Program-made: the position numbers and the translations under genes | In this document: piece after piece, positions 23,949 to 33,738 of the stretch | Layout: the number at the start of each line of letters is the position of its first letter | How positions within the stretch are numbered: position 1 is the first letter of the stretch | Notes under the pieces: model-generated | Databases searched by the model: none | Told to the model about the DNA's origin: nothing | What the model saw: the letters and a program-made list of their open reading frames with translations, nothing else | Assembly: GCF_947502065.1 (NCBI RefSeq) | Contig: NZ_CANMYE010000001.1 | Location: 744,001 to 808,000 of the forward strand | DNA length: 64,000 nucleotides | Source of the DNA: an uncultured Pseudoteredinibacter sp. | GTDB taxonomy: Bacteria; Pseudomonadota; Gammaproteobacteria; Pseudomonadales; Cellvibrionaceae | Direction: 5' to 3'

Positions 23949-26672
23949 CTAGGGAACATAATCGGGAATGTTGTTCCCCCAGCTTGCCCCCCAGAGTCGT
24001 CCTCCTTCGTAGTAGATTACTTGATCATTATAGATACGACTTCTAGCAGAGAGGGGAGCATTTTTTACATAGTTGGTAACAGCACTGGTTTGACTACTAT
24101 AAGTTATGAGCTTTCCGTCGAAATTAAAGGAACTGTAATCACTGCTTAAATTGAACTGATACAAACCACTTTCTTGCCATTTGCTGGAGCCCGGCCTTGG
24201 TTGGGATGGTATAGGGTATTTGTAAATACTCATAGGAATAGCAAAACGAGCTGGCCTATTGCTGGAGGCTGGTAGGTAGCTGAAGCCAAGGGGGCTGTTG
24301 TTCACGGCTGATTCGCTACCTTCATCACCAAAGGTTTCGCTTTGCAGTAAAAGTGGCTGTTCAGGATTACTGATGTCGAATAAACTAATTTGATTCCCTT
24401 GATCTACGCCTTGACTTTTTTCGGATCGGCCTATGCCAAGAAGCTTACCGTTAGGTAATGGGTGTAAGTAGTTTGAATATCCTTGAACTTCAAGCTCACC
24501 TTCAACATAGGGGGCATCCAAATTCTCCATATTGATAATATATAGAGGGTCGACTTGCAAAAAGGTCACTGCATAAAGCTTGTTTCCAACAAATTGCGTA
24601 GATTTTAACAGCTCATTGGGCTTGCCAATGGGCCTTGGTTTAGCATGGTTGGGTATGTGAGATCTGTATACAAGCAGCCCTTCTCGCTTCATGGAAGGCG
24701 TCATTATTGAAAGCTGGTGTGATCTTTGATTAATATCGTTGAGATATGTAGTTACTATTGCCAGATCCCCGTCGATTTCACTAAAGCGATAGCGCGCACG
24801 ATCCGGATTTGAGTCTAAGTAGCCGTCAACGCTCCCGCTAGCGCTGTATTCCAGCTTTTGGCCTAGAGCAATCTTGTGTATTTGCGTGCTATAGCTATAG
24901 GTAGAGAAGTCATCAGGTGCCGCGTTTCTATAGCTTTTAACACTGCTTGCTAAATAAGCAGCATTGGTTGAGACATAGAGGGATTCAATCTGTCCTGCTA
25001 CAGCAATAGTTTCAATATCGCTTGGACTATTTAGGTTAATCCGGGTAAGCAACACTAAATTGTTTACGGGGTTCTTTCTGCCTGCGACAACAAATGTATT
25101 GTCTTTGTTCAAGACAGCTTTCCATGGGCCGCTGTCGACTTTGATTTGAGGGGAAAGGTCTTCCAAAGTGGCATCTTGAATTTTTGTTATAAGGCTACCC
25201 TTTTTCCGAATTTCCCTTAGGTCAATCGAACTACGCCAAAGTAGGTAGAGATTATCATTAATTCTTCGGTTTGCTAACATATAGCCCGATAAGCTAATAC
25301 GCTGCATATCTCTTAACTCACAACTATCGCGTCGATAAGTATCAACATAGCTAAATCCACCACGCCAAGCCTTATCGACTTGCCAAGCGCTTGATAGTTT
25401 GTTTTGGTAAGCTATAACTTTTGTGGTGCTGATAGTTGCGGCGTGAGTAGAGCTGAGATACATGCCTAATTCTTCAATATCATCGATATAAATAGATCCG
25501 TCGTAGTCGCGATAGTTGGGCTTTCTGAACTTGCTTTTACTTAAAACAATGCCATCTTCATTAACTCTATAGCTCTCGATTGATTGCCCTTGATAGGTTG
25601 GAAAGGTAAAAGCGCATTGGTCGTCAACTTTCAAAGATTCGAGTTCGTCGACACCTGCTTCTTGTAGGTTTGCGTTTGATAGGTTTGGGATAAGGGTCGC
25701 GGTCGGGGAGCCGGGGCCTGAAGAGAAATCGTTATCTTCATTATATCCAGTTAAATGGAGTACTCCCTCGCGAAGATATTCTGCTAGATACTCATCGCTT
25801 TCGAGTTGGCTTAAGGTGGTGTAAGACGGGTACTCGCTTTCTGGGTTTGACAGCATTTGAATAGGTGCTTTTGTAAAAGACCAGTTGTTCGAACCCACGT
25901 TCGTTGTTACCAAGCCCTGTGTTGCACCGCTGAAGTCAAAAGTTAGTGTGCCTGCATCATTTACGTATATATAACTAGATGAAAGAGTACAGCCTAGACA
26001 TTGTTGTTCTCTGTAGGAAAAACTGAGATGGCTTTCCCCTAAATTGGAGCCGTTTGTGCCAAACAGCCATGTTGGTTTGCCACTTTCATCGTAAAAATAA
26101 TAAATGGCGGTTCGCCAACGATGTTGTTCAATATAAGTAAAACCATAACCAGAATTCTCTGGGTTGAACCATAGGCCTGTTTTTGGTGCTTCCTTACTCG
26201 TGTTACTTTGCCCAAAGGGCACCAACTCTAATGTGCTGGTAATATTATTTACGCTGATTTCAGCGCTTATTTCACGAGGAGCATTTACTGTGAACGAGAT
26301 TTGTCCTGCTTTAGTATAAGAATCATGCAGGTTAAGGCCTGTATCCCATTTATGAAACAATAAATCCGCTTTAAAAGATGTAATTCCATTTTCACTCGAT
26401 AACTCAGACTGTGCTGTATACCAGACTGGCTTGCCTTCTAAGTCATAGGTGTAGAACACTATAAATACGAGGTTTTCAGCGAATTGTATGTCGAAGCCGT
26501 GGCCAGAGTGATCGTGCCGAGGAGAATACCAGAGCCCTGATTGAAAGGGGAAGAGCTCACTATAAAGGCTTGCTACTCTATCACTATCAGCGTGCGAGAT
26601 GGCGCTGAAAATTGCAGAGGAACATAGGAGTGTGGTTAATAGTAGTAATTTGTTTAGTAGGCGCCTTATCAC
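23949..26672 (-). CDS. Secreted beta-propeller domain protein (copy 2 of a tandem pair)
   Basis: 907 residues from GTG 26672, which has GGAAG five bases upstream and starts a clean signal peptide (LLNKLLLLTTLLCSSAIFSA); the in-frame ATG at 26684 has no site. Two repeats of a GLWxxPxxSGxGF module come first (GLWYSPRHDHSGHGFDIQFA near residue 45, GLWFNPENSGYGFTYIEQ near 165). After a linker follows a large beta-propeller domain introduced by NLQEAGVDELESLKVDDQCA, the signature of the bacterial Beta_propel family (PF09826 type). It ends GGRLWGASWGNNIPDYVP. Exported, likely periplasmic or surface-attached. The function of the family is unknown. Confidence 0.82.
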   Translation of the reverse strand: MIRRLLNKLLLLTTLLCSSAIFSAISHADSDRVASLYSELFPFQSGLWYSPRHDHSGHGFDIQFAENLVFIVFYTYDLEGKPVWYTAQSELSSENGITSFKADLLFHKWDTGLNLHDSYTKAGQISFTVNAPREISAEISVNNITSTLELVPFGQSNTSKEAPKTGLWFNPENSGYGFTYIEQHRWRTAIYYFYDESGKPTWLFGTNGSNLGESHLSFSYREQQCLGCTLSSSYIYVNDAGTLTFDFSGATQGLVTTNVGSNNWSFTKAPIQMLSNPESEYPSYTTLSQLESDEYLAEYLREGVLHLTGYNEDNDFSSGPGSPTATLIPNLSNANLQEAGVDELESLKVDDQCAFTFPTYQGQSIESYRVNEDGIVLSKSKFRKPNYRDYDGSIYIDDIEELGMYLSSTHAATISTTKVIAYQNKLSSAWQVDKAWRGGFSYVDTYRRDSCELRDMQRISLSGYMLANRRINDNLYLLWRSSIDLREIRKKGSLITKIQDATLEDLSPQIKVDSGPWKAVLNKDNTFVVAGRKNPVNNLVLLTRINLNSPSDIETIAVAGQIESLYVSTNAAYLASSVKSYRNAAPDDFSTYSYSTQIHKIALGQKLEYSASGSVDGYLDSNPDRARYRFSEIDGDLAIVTTYLNDINQRSHQLSIMTPSMKREGLLVYRSHIPNHAKPRPIGKPNELLKSTQFVGNKLYAVTFLQVDPLYIINMENLDAPYVEGELEVQGYSNYLHPLPNGKLLGIGRSEKSQGVDQGNQISLFDISNPEQPLLLQSETFGDEGSESAVNNSPLGFSYLPASSNRPARFAIPMSIYKYPIPSQPRPGSSKWQESGLYQFNLSSDYSSFNFDGKLITYSSQTSAVTNYVKNAPLSARSRIYNDQVIYYEGGRLWGASWGNNIPDYVP

Positions 26673-26757
26673 AATAACTTCCATATTGGTTGGGGTATTT
26701 CATAATTAAATCTAGGGCAGGCTATATATAGATTTCTTATTGAACCCCCAAATTGTA

Positions 26758-26788
26758 AGCCATAGCCATAGCCATAGCCATAGCCATA
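26758..26788. repeat. CATAGC hexanucleotide tandem repeat
   Basis: About five units of CATAGC in perfect phase (26758-26788) in the 133-bp gap between the two beta-propeller genes, 86-116 bp upstream of the downstream copy's GTG start. A perfect short tandem repeat at this position could change length by slippage and alter promoter spacing or the 5' leader of that gene. Confidence 0.85.
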
Positions 26789-26805
26789 TTCACTTGCCTT
26801 TTTCT

Positions 26806-29502
26806 TTAGGGGACATAATCCGGGATATTGTCGCCCCAGTCGGCGCCCCACAAACGGCCACCTTCATAATACAATACACGATTTTCGAATATTGTCGCCC
26901 GTCCACCTAAAGCTGAAATACGTTTTTCGAAAGGCACGACAGTTTGATGGCGATCGTAAGTTATAAGTTCAGCCACCTTTTTAAAATCTGTAAAGTCTTC
27001 GTTAAATTCAAATTCAAATAAACCGCTGGCTTGCCACTGATCATCGCTGCTATTCCCAGTAGCCATCATCATGGGGATAGTAAAACGCGCCGGGCGATTA
27101 TCGGTCTTTTGCAGATAGCTAAAGCCGTGATGGCTAGTGCCAAGTGCATTAGCGCTGCCAGCTTGTCCCAATACCATACTTTTCACGAGAGTTGGGTTCT
27201 TGGCGTCGCTTACATCAAATAGGCTAATTTGATTTCCTGCCTTTTGGCCAAAGCTATCGGCGGCGTGACCTACACCAAGCAATTTGTTGTTAGGCAGGGG
27301 GTGTAAGTATTCCGACCACCCAGGTACTTCTAATGTTCCTTCTATAAAAGGCGCATCGTGATCCTCTAAGTTAACCACGTAAAGTGGGTCAACCATTTCA
27401 AAGGTTACTGCGTACATTTTGTCTCCAACAAAACGAGTTGCTTCAAGACGCTCATTTAATTTACCCAGTGGTTGGAAATTTACCGGGTTGGGTAAATAGG
27501 ATTTATAGACAAGAAACCCCTCTCGTTTGTTAGAAGGTGTTAAAATAGATAGCTTATATTGGCTTGCACCCAGTTCAATAAAGCGTGTGACTACGGCTAG
27601 ATCGCCCTTGCTTTCACTCAGGCGAAACGCCGCAAGGTCTGAATGTTCATTTAGATAACCATCGACACTGCCGCTTCCAGCGTAACTTAAATCTTGATCT
27701 AAATTTACCTTGTGGATTTGGGTGCTGTAGGCATAGGATGAAAAGCCATTTGGAGCTCCGCTGCGGTAGCTATCCGCGCTGGTGACAAGATAGGCAGCAT
27801 TGCTAGACATATACACTGTATCTAAGTGACCAGCTAGGGCAATGGTTTTAACATCGTTAGGGTCGCTCAAGTTAATGCGTGTTAGCATCATAAAATTACT
27901 GGCAGGAAATTCCTTACCGGCCAGCACATAAGTGTTATCCTTGTTTAAAGCAGCCTGCCATTCTTGGTCAGCGAGTTTTACTTGAGGAACTAATTCATCG
28001 AGACTCATTCCAGCTAGTGCAGCTTGTAGTTGTTCGCTGTGTTCTGAGTTCCAGCTTACAGAAACATTGGTGACACTGCGCCATAAAACATAAAGGCTTT
28101 GGCCTATACGGCGACTGTTAACGGCATAACCTGATAAGGCGATACGACGTGGCTCTTGTAGGAGGCAGTCTTCTCGTGGGTAAATATCAACGTAGCTGTA
28201 ACCTCCTTGCCACACTTCATCTTGTTGCCAAGCATCACCGTAATGCTGCAGGTAGCTAGAGCTTACCGTGGCAATGTGTTCATCTGTTAGGTAAAGGCCC
28301 AAATCATTTGGATTGATAACTACATTACTTTCGCTCGATGCCTGGAATGGAGCCTTGGTATACTGTTGTTTTGAAATTACACTGCCATCATCGGCTAAAG
28401 TATGGCTAGCTACGCTGTTGTCTTTGTCGCTTGGGAAGGTAAAGGCACAGTGACCATCACTTTTGATATAATCAATTTCATCCACGCCTTTCTCTTGCAG
28501 GTTGGTACTGGATACAGCAGAGCTACTACTGCTTGGCGGTGGTGCAGGGGAGAAGTCAAAATCTTCAAGTATTCTGTGACTTAAGTTTAAATATCCAGCT
28601 CTTAAGTAATCAGTTAGGCCCTCGCTATTACTAAACCTGCTTAATTTAAAAAACGAGGGTCGTTCGCTCTCGACCTGAGATAGCATATGGATCGGCGAAT
28701 TATTTAATGCCCAGGGACTTTGTTGCACTAGGCTGATCGTTACCTGCCCACGCTGTTGCTGGCTAAAGCTAAAATTCGCGCTGCCTGCTTTAACACCGCT
28801 AGGGGCGCTACCGGCACAGCTAAAGCATCTACCCTCAAATCGAAGTAATTCAATATCTGGCTTTACTCCGCCATTACTGCCATAAAGCCAGGTTGGTTCA
28901 CCAGCGTCATCATAATAATAATAGAGGCCGAACTTCCAACGTTGCTGCTCCACATAGGTGAAGCCGTAGCCTGAATTTTGCGGATTAAACCATAAGCCTG
29001 TCTTTGGCTCTTCTGCACTTATATTACTCTGAGCGAAAGGCTCTAGTTCTAGGGCAGTGCTGCCACCTTGTACCTCGATATTGGCGCTTATCGATGTCGG
29101 GTTGTTAACCTCAAAGCTTATCTTCCCGTCTTTAACAAAGCCTTCGTATTTTTGAGTCTCAGTGTTCCAGCTGTGCAGCAGTAGGTCTGTCTCATACTTA
29201 CCGTCGACAAGTTCGGCTTGCGCGGTATACCAAATTGGCTTGCGGTCGCGGCTATAGGTATATAGAACGATAAATACAATATCTTCAGCGAATTGAATAT
29301 CGAGGCCGTGACCGTTGTGACGTTGTGACCACCACAAGCCCGATTGAAACAAAGGCAGGTCTTCGTATATTGTGGCGGCGTCTTTGTTGGCGGAGGGGGT
29401 ATTCGGCAGATTTAGTCCGCCAGATGAAGATACGCTATAGAGTGCTAGCGCGAATGCGAGCGAAATAATACGAGTTGGCTTGCGAATGGAAAAAGACAGC
29501 AT
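26806..29502 (-). CDS. Secreted beta-propeller domain protein (copy 1 of a tandem pair)
   Basis: 898 residues with ATG 29502 after AAGGAAAA. Signal peptide (IISLAFALALYSVSSSG), two modules GLWWSQRHNGHGLDIQFA (near residue 55) and GLWFNPQNSGYGFTYVEQ (near 170), a serine-rich linker (PPPSSSSSAVSS near 325), then the propeller domain with STNLQEKGVDEIDYIKSDG. Its C-terminus GGRLWGADWGDNIPDYVP is nearly identical to that of the next gene. The two proteins share order, modules and many blocks, so they arose by tandem duplication followed by long divergence. Probably one transcript, copy 1 first. The function is not known; an extracellular sensor, adhesin or protease-related role is conceivable. 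Confidence 0.82.
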   Translation of the reverse strand: MLSFSIRKPTRIISLAFALALYSVSSSGGLNLPNTPSANKDAATIYEDLPLFQSGLWWSQRHNGHGLDIQFAEDIVFIVLYTYSRDRKPIWYTAQAELVDGKYETDLLLHSWNTETQKYEGFVKDGKISFEVNNPTSISANIEVQGGSTALELEPFAQSNISAEEPKTGLWFNPQNSGYGFTYVEQQRWKFGLYYYYDDAGEPTWLYGSNGGVKPDIELLRFEGRCFSCAGSAPSGVKAGSANFSFSQQQRGQVTISLVQQSPWALNNSPIHMLSQVESERPSFFKLSRFSNSEGLTDYLRAGYLNLSHRILEDFDFSPAPPPSSSSSAVSSTNLQEKGVDEIDYIKSDGHCAFTFPSDKDNSVASHTLADDGSVISKQQYTKAPFQASSESNVVINPNDLGLYLTDEHIATVSSSYLQHYGDAWQQDEVWQGGYSYVDIYPREDCLLQEPRRIALSGYAVNSRRIGQSLYVLWRSVTNVSVSWNSEHSEQLQAALAGMSLDELVPQVKLADQEWQAALNKDNTYVLAGKEFPASNFMMLTRINLSDPNDVKTIALAGHLDTVYMSSNAAYLVTSADSYRSGAPNGFSSYAYSTQIHKVNLDQDLSYAGSGSVDGYLNEHSDLAAFRLSESKGDLAVVTRFIELGASQYKLSILTPSNKREGFLVYKSYLPNPVNFQPLGKLNERLEATRFVGDKMYAVTFEMVDPLYVVNLEDHDAPFIEGTLEVPGWSEYLHPLPNNKLLGVGHAADSFGQKAGNQISLFDVSDAKNPTLVKSMVLGQAGSANALGTSHHGFSYLQKTDNRPARFTIPMMMATGNSSDDQWQASGLFEFEFNEDFTDFKKVAELITYDRHQTVVPFEKRISALGGRATIFENRVLYYEGGRLWGADWGDNIPDYVP

Positions 29503-29646
29503 GATATTTTCCTTTGGCTGAAAAGGCCCGACTGCTGCAATTGCAGTGCATCCCTGGGTGATTTTGTTTAAGTATACCCCTATTTACTGTGGGAATATGT
29601 GATATAAGGCGCCAAAAGCGTGATAATAGTTTAACGGTCGAATTAG

Positions 29647-29673
29647 ACTGATAGCCGCTCGGCGGCCATCAGT
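29647..29673. repeat. Hairpin downstream of the acyl-CoA ligase gene
   Basis: ACTGATaGCCGC and GCGGCcATCAGT pair over 11 of 12 positions around a 3-base loop, 11 bp after the stop of the minus-strand ligase gene at 29684. There is no T-run, so it is a weak terminator or mRNA end protector. Confidence 0.4.
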
Positions 29674-29683
29674 AGCGTATCAA

Positions 29684-31261
29684 TTATGAATTTACTAATT
29701 TGTCACGTAGCTCTTTTTTGGCGACTTTATTGAGCAAGGAGCGTGGTAGTTCTTCTACGATATGAAACTCACGGGCCTGCTTAAAATCAGCTAGCTGGCT
29801 AAGTTGGTGCTGTTGTAGCTTGTCGATTAGCTCCTGATTGCTCAGCTCAGTCCCAAGTAGTGGACTTCTTATGATAAAGGCGGCTGGGACTTCGTCCAAC
29901 ATATCGTGGGGCTTGCCTACGACAGCTACCTCGTCTACTAAGCCGCTTGCCATAATAACGGCTTCAACTTCAGAGGCAGCGACATTCTCACCACCGACTT
30001 TAAGCATATCTTTGGCTCTATCGGCAAAGAAATAGTTACCCGCATCATCTAGAGTGATTCGATCACCCGTTTCAAACCAACCATCCACAAAACTCTTGGC
30101 TGTAGCCTCAGGGTCGTTTAAATATTCTTTAAATAGATTAATACCGGCAATGCCGCGAATAAATAAATCGCCTGTTTCACCTGCCGTAATCGGCCCCCCT
30201 TGCTCGTTGCGAACGCTAATTTCATAGCCATGGCAGGGGCGTCCAATACACATTTCAGGCCCTGGGTGATTTAAATCCCCGGTGATAGCTTGGGTTATGG
30301 TTTCGGTCATGCCGTAAAGTCCAAAAGTCTTCACTTTAAAATGATCTTCAATGCTGGGCAGAGCAACGGCAGGTGTCCAAAAACGGAAGTGATGCTCAGG
30401 AACGGCTTCTTCCATTAAGGCCTTAATGCAAAACGGGATCATCGATGCCCAGCTGGCTTTATATTGTAAAGCGGGTCGCCAGAAATGCGTTTTAGAAAAA
30501 CGTGGCTGCAAAATATAAGTGCCACCCACCCATAAACTACCTAGCAAAGAATAGGATTGGTTATTGGTGTGAAAGAGCGGCAAAAAGGCTTGGCAAACAT
30601 CATTGTGATGCAAAGCAAAGTTGCGGGCGTTGGTTTGAGCGCCCCAAATGGCATTGGCGTGGGTCCAGAGTACAGCTTTCGGGCGGGAGGTGGTGCCGGA
30701 GGTAAATTGGATAGACAGATTTTCATGAGTTTGCGGATGAGCATTCAGCGGCAACTCTTGATCTGCGATTAGCTCATCAAAGGCTAGCAGCTGATCGTTA
30801 TCGGCATTGTCAGTGCAGGCAATAAACTCTAACGATGGAGCATCTTTTGGAAGGCTATCAATAAGGCTGGCTTGGCTAATGACCGCCTTTGCCGAGGTCT
30901 TCTCAATAAAATAGTCCATATCCGCTGCGACACTGCGGGTATTGGTTGTGACGGCTACCGCACCCAGCAAAGCACAGGCGTACCAGCTAAACAAAAATTC
31001 TGGACAGTTTTCTAAATGAATAACAACGCTGTCGCCTGGTTTAATACCTTTATCAGCGAGGCCTTGGGCGACGCGCCCACCTTGTTGGCAGAATTCTTCA
31101 TAGCTCCACTGTTTGTCTTCACCTTCAAAGGCGGCCCAAATCAAAAAGGTTTTATTGGGGCACTGCTGACGCCAGTGCTGAAACAATCGCGGTAGGTCTC
31201 GGCCTGCAACGGCCTGTTCGAGGGTTTGTGAGCTGTGGCTGTTTGTGTTCATTGTTATCAT
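29684..31261 (-). CDS. AMP-binding acyl-CoA ligase (CaiC-like)
   Basis: 525 residues; the starts at 31261 and 31252 (both ATG) are hard to separate. Adenylate-forming motifs are intact: the P-loop IQFTSGTTSRPKAVLWTH, FGLYGMTETI, GWFETGDRITLDDAGNYFF and the C-terminal RAKDMLKVGGENVAASEVE with the catalytic lysine in LNKVAKKELRD. The pattern resembles crotonobetaine/carnitine-CoA ligases and other short- or branched-substrate ligases more than FadD. It activates a carboxylic acid to its CoA thioester in the cytoplasm. No carnitine genes are near, so the substrate is open. Confidence 0.88.
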   Translation of the reverse strand: MITMNTNSHSSQTLEQAVAGRDLPRLFQHWRQQCPNKTFLIWAAFEGEDKQWSYEEFCQQGGRVAQGLADKGIKPGDSVVIHLENCPEFLFSWYACALLGAVAVTTNTRSVAADMDYFIEKTSAKAVISQASLIDSLPKDAPSLEFIACTDNADNDQLLAFDELIADQELPLNAHPQTHENLSIQFTSGTTSRPKAVLWTHANAIWGAQTNARNFALHHNDVCQAFLPLFHTNNQSYSLLGSLWVGGTYILQPRFSKTHFWRPALQYKASWASMIPFCIKALMEEAVPEHHFRFWTPAVALPSIEDHFKVKTFGLYGMTETITQAITGDLNHPGPEMCIGRPCHGYEISVRNEQGGPITAGETGDLFIRGIAGINLFKEYLNDPEATAKSFVDGWFETGDRITLDDAGNYFFADRAKDMLKVGGENVAASEVEAVIMASGLVDEVAVVGKPHDMLDEVPAAFIIRSPLLGTELSNQELIDKLQQHQLSQLADFKQAREFHIVEELPRSLLNKVAKKELRDKLVNS

Positions 31262-31451
31262 TATCCATCCAGTGAAGAAACCCTTGAAAGTATATCGGTA
31301 TAGGGCTTGGCCTTACCTGCCAAATTCTTGGGTGTAAAGTGACAATTGCAGTATTGCTATAGGATGATATTGAGCTGTGCTCTAACAAACAATCGCTTTA
31401 TTTAGTACAGTAAGTTTTTACTTAATCGGCTGGCATAGGTGGAAAATGTAA

Positions 31452-32027
31452 ATGACTGAGCATGCGGAGCTACTGCAGGAAGTTCGTGATTGCCGACGTT
31501 GTGAAGCGGAGTTGCCAATGGGCCCCAGACCAGTTATTCAGCATCATCCCGAAGCAAGAATCCTAATTGTCGGCCAGGCACCTGGGCGAAGAGTGCATGA
31601 AAGCGGCAAGCCTTTTGATGATCCCAGTGGTGTGCGTTTGCGTCAGTGGATGAATATTAGCGCTGAGCAATTTTATGACCCAAAACAGTTGGCTATTTTG
31701 CCAATGGGCTTTTGTTATCCGGGTACAGGGGCTTCAGGAGATCTGCCACCGCGTAAAGAATGTTTGCCGTGGCGAGAGCCGTTGATGGCTATGCTACCAA
31801 ATATCAAGTTAACAATATTGTTAGGTCAGTACGCCCAGCGTTATCATTTTCCAGATCATAAAGGCAGCTTAACTGATTTGGTAAAGCAAGCCGATGTGAA
31901 TAGCGATCTGATGATTCCTTTGCCACATCCAAGCCCGAGAAATAACCGATGGTTAAAACAGCAGCCATGGTTTGAAAAAGATTTTATTCCTTTATTCCAA
32001 CAGCGTCTGTCGAAAATAACTCCCTAG
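31452..32027 (+). CDS. Uracil-DNA glycosylase superfamily protein
   Basis: 191 residues. Motif 1 is ILIVGQAPGRRVHESGKPFDD (GQAPG with the catalytic-loop region), and the C-terminal motif is PLPHPSPRNNRW, both characteristic of the family 4/5-like branch. It carries a CRRCEAELP pair near residue 14, but I do not see the full four-cysteine iron-sulfur set of true family 4 enzymes. Many members of this branch have no proven glycosylase activity. The stop overlaps the convergent SDR stop by 4 bp. Confidence 0.85.
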   Translation: MTEHAELLQEVRDCRRCEAELPMGPRPVIQHHPEARILIVGQAPGRRVHESGKPFDDPSGVRLRQWMNISAEQFYDPKQLAILPMGFCYPGTGASGDLPPRKECLPWREPLMAMLPNIKLTILLGQYAQRYHFPDHKGSLTDLVKQADVNSDLMIPLPHPSPRNNRWLKQQPWFEKDFIPLFQQRLSKITP

Positions 32028-32794
32028 TAAGTCTCCGGCACAGATTTTTTAAGGATATAAGCCAGCAATGGCTTCGGTAAAATTCTCGCTAGTCGAATTA
32101 AGCTTGCCGTAACAAAAGGGAATAGTACATCGTTCTTTTCTTTTTCAATGCCGCGAATCATATATTGGGCGGCTGCTTGTTCTGTGATTTCAAAAGGGGC
32201 AGGAATACCATCATCAGCTACCCGTTCAGTCGCGACAAAGCCAGGGTAGAGCGAGATAAACTTTAAGCCTGCGTTGGCCAATTCGATACGACAACTGTCC
32301 ATCAGTATTCGGCAAGCGGCTTTTGCGGCGCTGTAGGGCCCTTGCATAGGTAGGCCAATAAATCCGGCTAGTGAGTTGGTGTGGGCAATAGTGCCATAGC
32401 CTTGGCTTTTCATGAGCGCAATAAGTGGAATGAGAAAGTTCACCAAGCTTTGATAGTTTAAAGCTAGGTTTTGCTGAACCTCATCAACACTGACATGGTT
32501 CATATTAAAAGATGGGCCATCTCCAACATTTAATAGGGCCAGGTCGAGAGCTTTTCCTTGTGAGGCAATTTTATCGATCAGCTCTTGTGCTTGCTGCTGA
32601 TTTAGAGCGTCTATGATGTGAAATTCGACGGTGGAACCATTGCCTTCAATCTCCTGAGCCAGCGATACAAGTAAGTCTTCGCGGCGAGCGCAAATAATCA
32701 GGTGGTTATTTCGCTTGCTTAACTCCACAGCGAATGCTCGCCCAATACCTGAGGAAGCGCCGACGACTAAAATATTTTTATTATTGAGCTGCAT
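32024..32794 (-). CDS. Short-chain dehydrogenase/reductase (SDR)
   Basis: 256 residues, classical SDR: cofactor motif VVGASSGIGRAFAVEL at the N-terminus, structural NVGDG in place of NNAG, catalytic serine in AHTNSLAGFIG and the YxxxK motif in GPYSAAKAACRI. The shape LYPGFVATERV after the active site is usual. The C-terminal RLARILPKPLLAYILKK suggests a membrane-associated tail. It is an NAD(P)-dependent oxidoreductase of unknown alcohol or ketone substrate. The next gene upstream, at 32883, is separated by about 90 bp. Confidence 0.9.
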   Translation of the reverse strand: MQLNNKNILVVGASSGIGRAFAVELSKRNNHLIICARREDLLVSLAQEIEGNGSTVEFHIIDALNQQQAQELIDKIASQGKALDLALLNVGDGPSFNMNHVSVDEVQQNLALNYQSLVNFLIPLIALMKSQGYGTIAHTNSLAGFIGLPMQGPYSAAKAACRILMDSCRIELANAGLKFISLYPGFVATERVADDGIPAPFEITEQAAAQYMIRGIEKEKNDVLFPFVTASLIRLARILPKPLLAYILKKSVPETY

Positions 32795-32882
32795 AGGAAT
32801 CCCTTTGTATTAATGCTAGTTATAACTAACATTGTGGTTTCAGGCAAGCTCGAATTGATGGTTTTGATAATGGATTCAAAGT

Positions 32883-33599
32883 CTAAGTCGATTTTGGAAG
32901 AGGGTTGGAAAGCGATTTAAAAAGTGAATCGGCGCAATCCTTATTGTAAAAGAAACCCAATTGCACATGCGCCCCTTCAAACTGAGATGGAGAAAAGCTT
33001 AGCTTTTCGTAGAGTTGCTGCTCTTCAAGTTTTAGATGAATACTGTAATTATCACCAAAGGCATAGTCCACGCGCTTGTTTAGAAGCATTCGCAAGCCTT
33101 GACGAATACTGTCTACCATAACAAGTTCAGCTCCGGCGTCTGTTAGGCTTTGATGGACTGGGCCAAAATCTAAGCTGCGTAAAATGGCAACCCTTTTATT
33201 GTTGAGAATGCTAATTTTATCCCAAGAAAAATATTCTTCTTGCTTAAGCTGATAGAGACCAAGTTCTACTTCTTCATCAGAAAGTGATTGAAAGATGGCG
33301 TGGCTGTTGTCCGTTTTTGGTGGGTAAAAAGAAAGGCACCAATCTGTGCCTGCAATAATTCGCTGTGCTCTTGCTGGAGGAAGAAATACTGGCTGAATAG
33401 GCTGTTTGATTTTGAAGTGTTCTTTTGCGTAACGCCTAAATAGCTGCATTAAATAGCCATTCTCAGGTATATCTTCACTGATTAAGGGCGGATACTCCAT
33501 GGTCATGATAGTGTTGTTGGGCCCCTGTGCGGATACTGTATTGTTGCCGCAGATTAGGCCGAAGAACGCTAGGGCAGTGCGGGTTATAGATATAGCCAT
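32883..33599 (-). CDS. Periplasmic solute-binding protein family 3-like
   Basis: 238 residues with a signal peptide (MAISITRTALAFFGLICGNNTVSA). The pattern of a bacterial extracellular solute-binding protein is present: TMEYPPLISEDIPENGYLMQ near the mature N-terminus, a two-lobe alpha/beta fold with VAILRSLDFGPVHQSL, and RVDYAFGDNYSIHLKL before the end. No ABC permease or ATPase gene accompanies it. Such stand-alone members are frequent in marine gammaproteobacteria and may act as sensors or periplasmic binding proteins. The ligand is unknown. Confidence 0.75.
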   Translation of the reverse strand: MAISITRTALAFFGLICGNNTVSAQGPNNTIMTMEYPPLISEDIPENGYLMQLFRRYAKEHFKIKQPIQPVFLPPARAQRIIAGTDWCLSFYPPKTDNSHAIFQSLSDEEVELGLYQLKQEEYFSWDKISILNNKRVAILRSLDFGPVHQSLTDAGAELVMVDSIRQGLRMLLNKRVDYAFGDNYSIHLKLEEQQLYEKLSFSPSQFEGAHVQLGFFYNKDCADSLFKSLSNPLPKST

Positions 33600-33686
33600 T
33601 TTAAAATGCCTAGGGCGCAGAAAATTAGAATAAAGTTACCCTAGAGTATATATGATCAAAACTGGCTATCTATATTTTTTACCTAT

Positions 33687-33713
33687 AAAAAAGGAGGGCG
33701 ATAGGCCCTCCTT
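33687..33713 (-). terminator. Intrinsic terminator of the FadJ-type gene
   Basis: On the minus strand AAGGAGGGC (33713-33705), a CTATC loop and GCCCTCCTT (33699-33691) form a perfect 9-bp stem that runs into a T-tract (complement of the A-run 33687-33692). It lies 26 bp past the stop codon. Confidence 0.88.
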
Positions 33714-33738
33714 AATATTTCCTAATTAAGAGATTGGC

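Noticed and set aside
26669..26851. 60-codon frame with a YGYGYG run across the hexamer repeat
   Set aside because: It is simply the translated CATAGC repeat in another frame and overlaps the beta-propeller gene end; no ribosome site.
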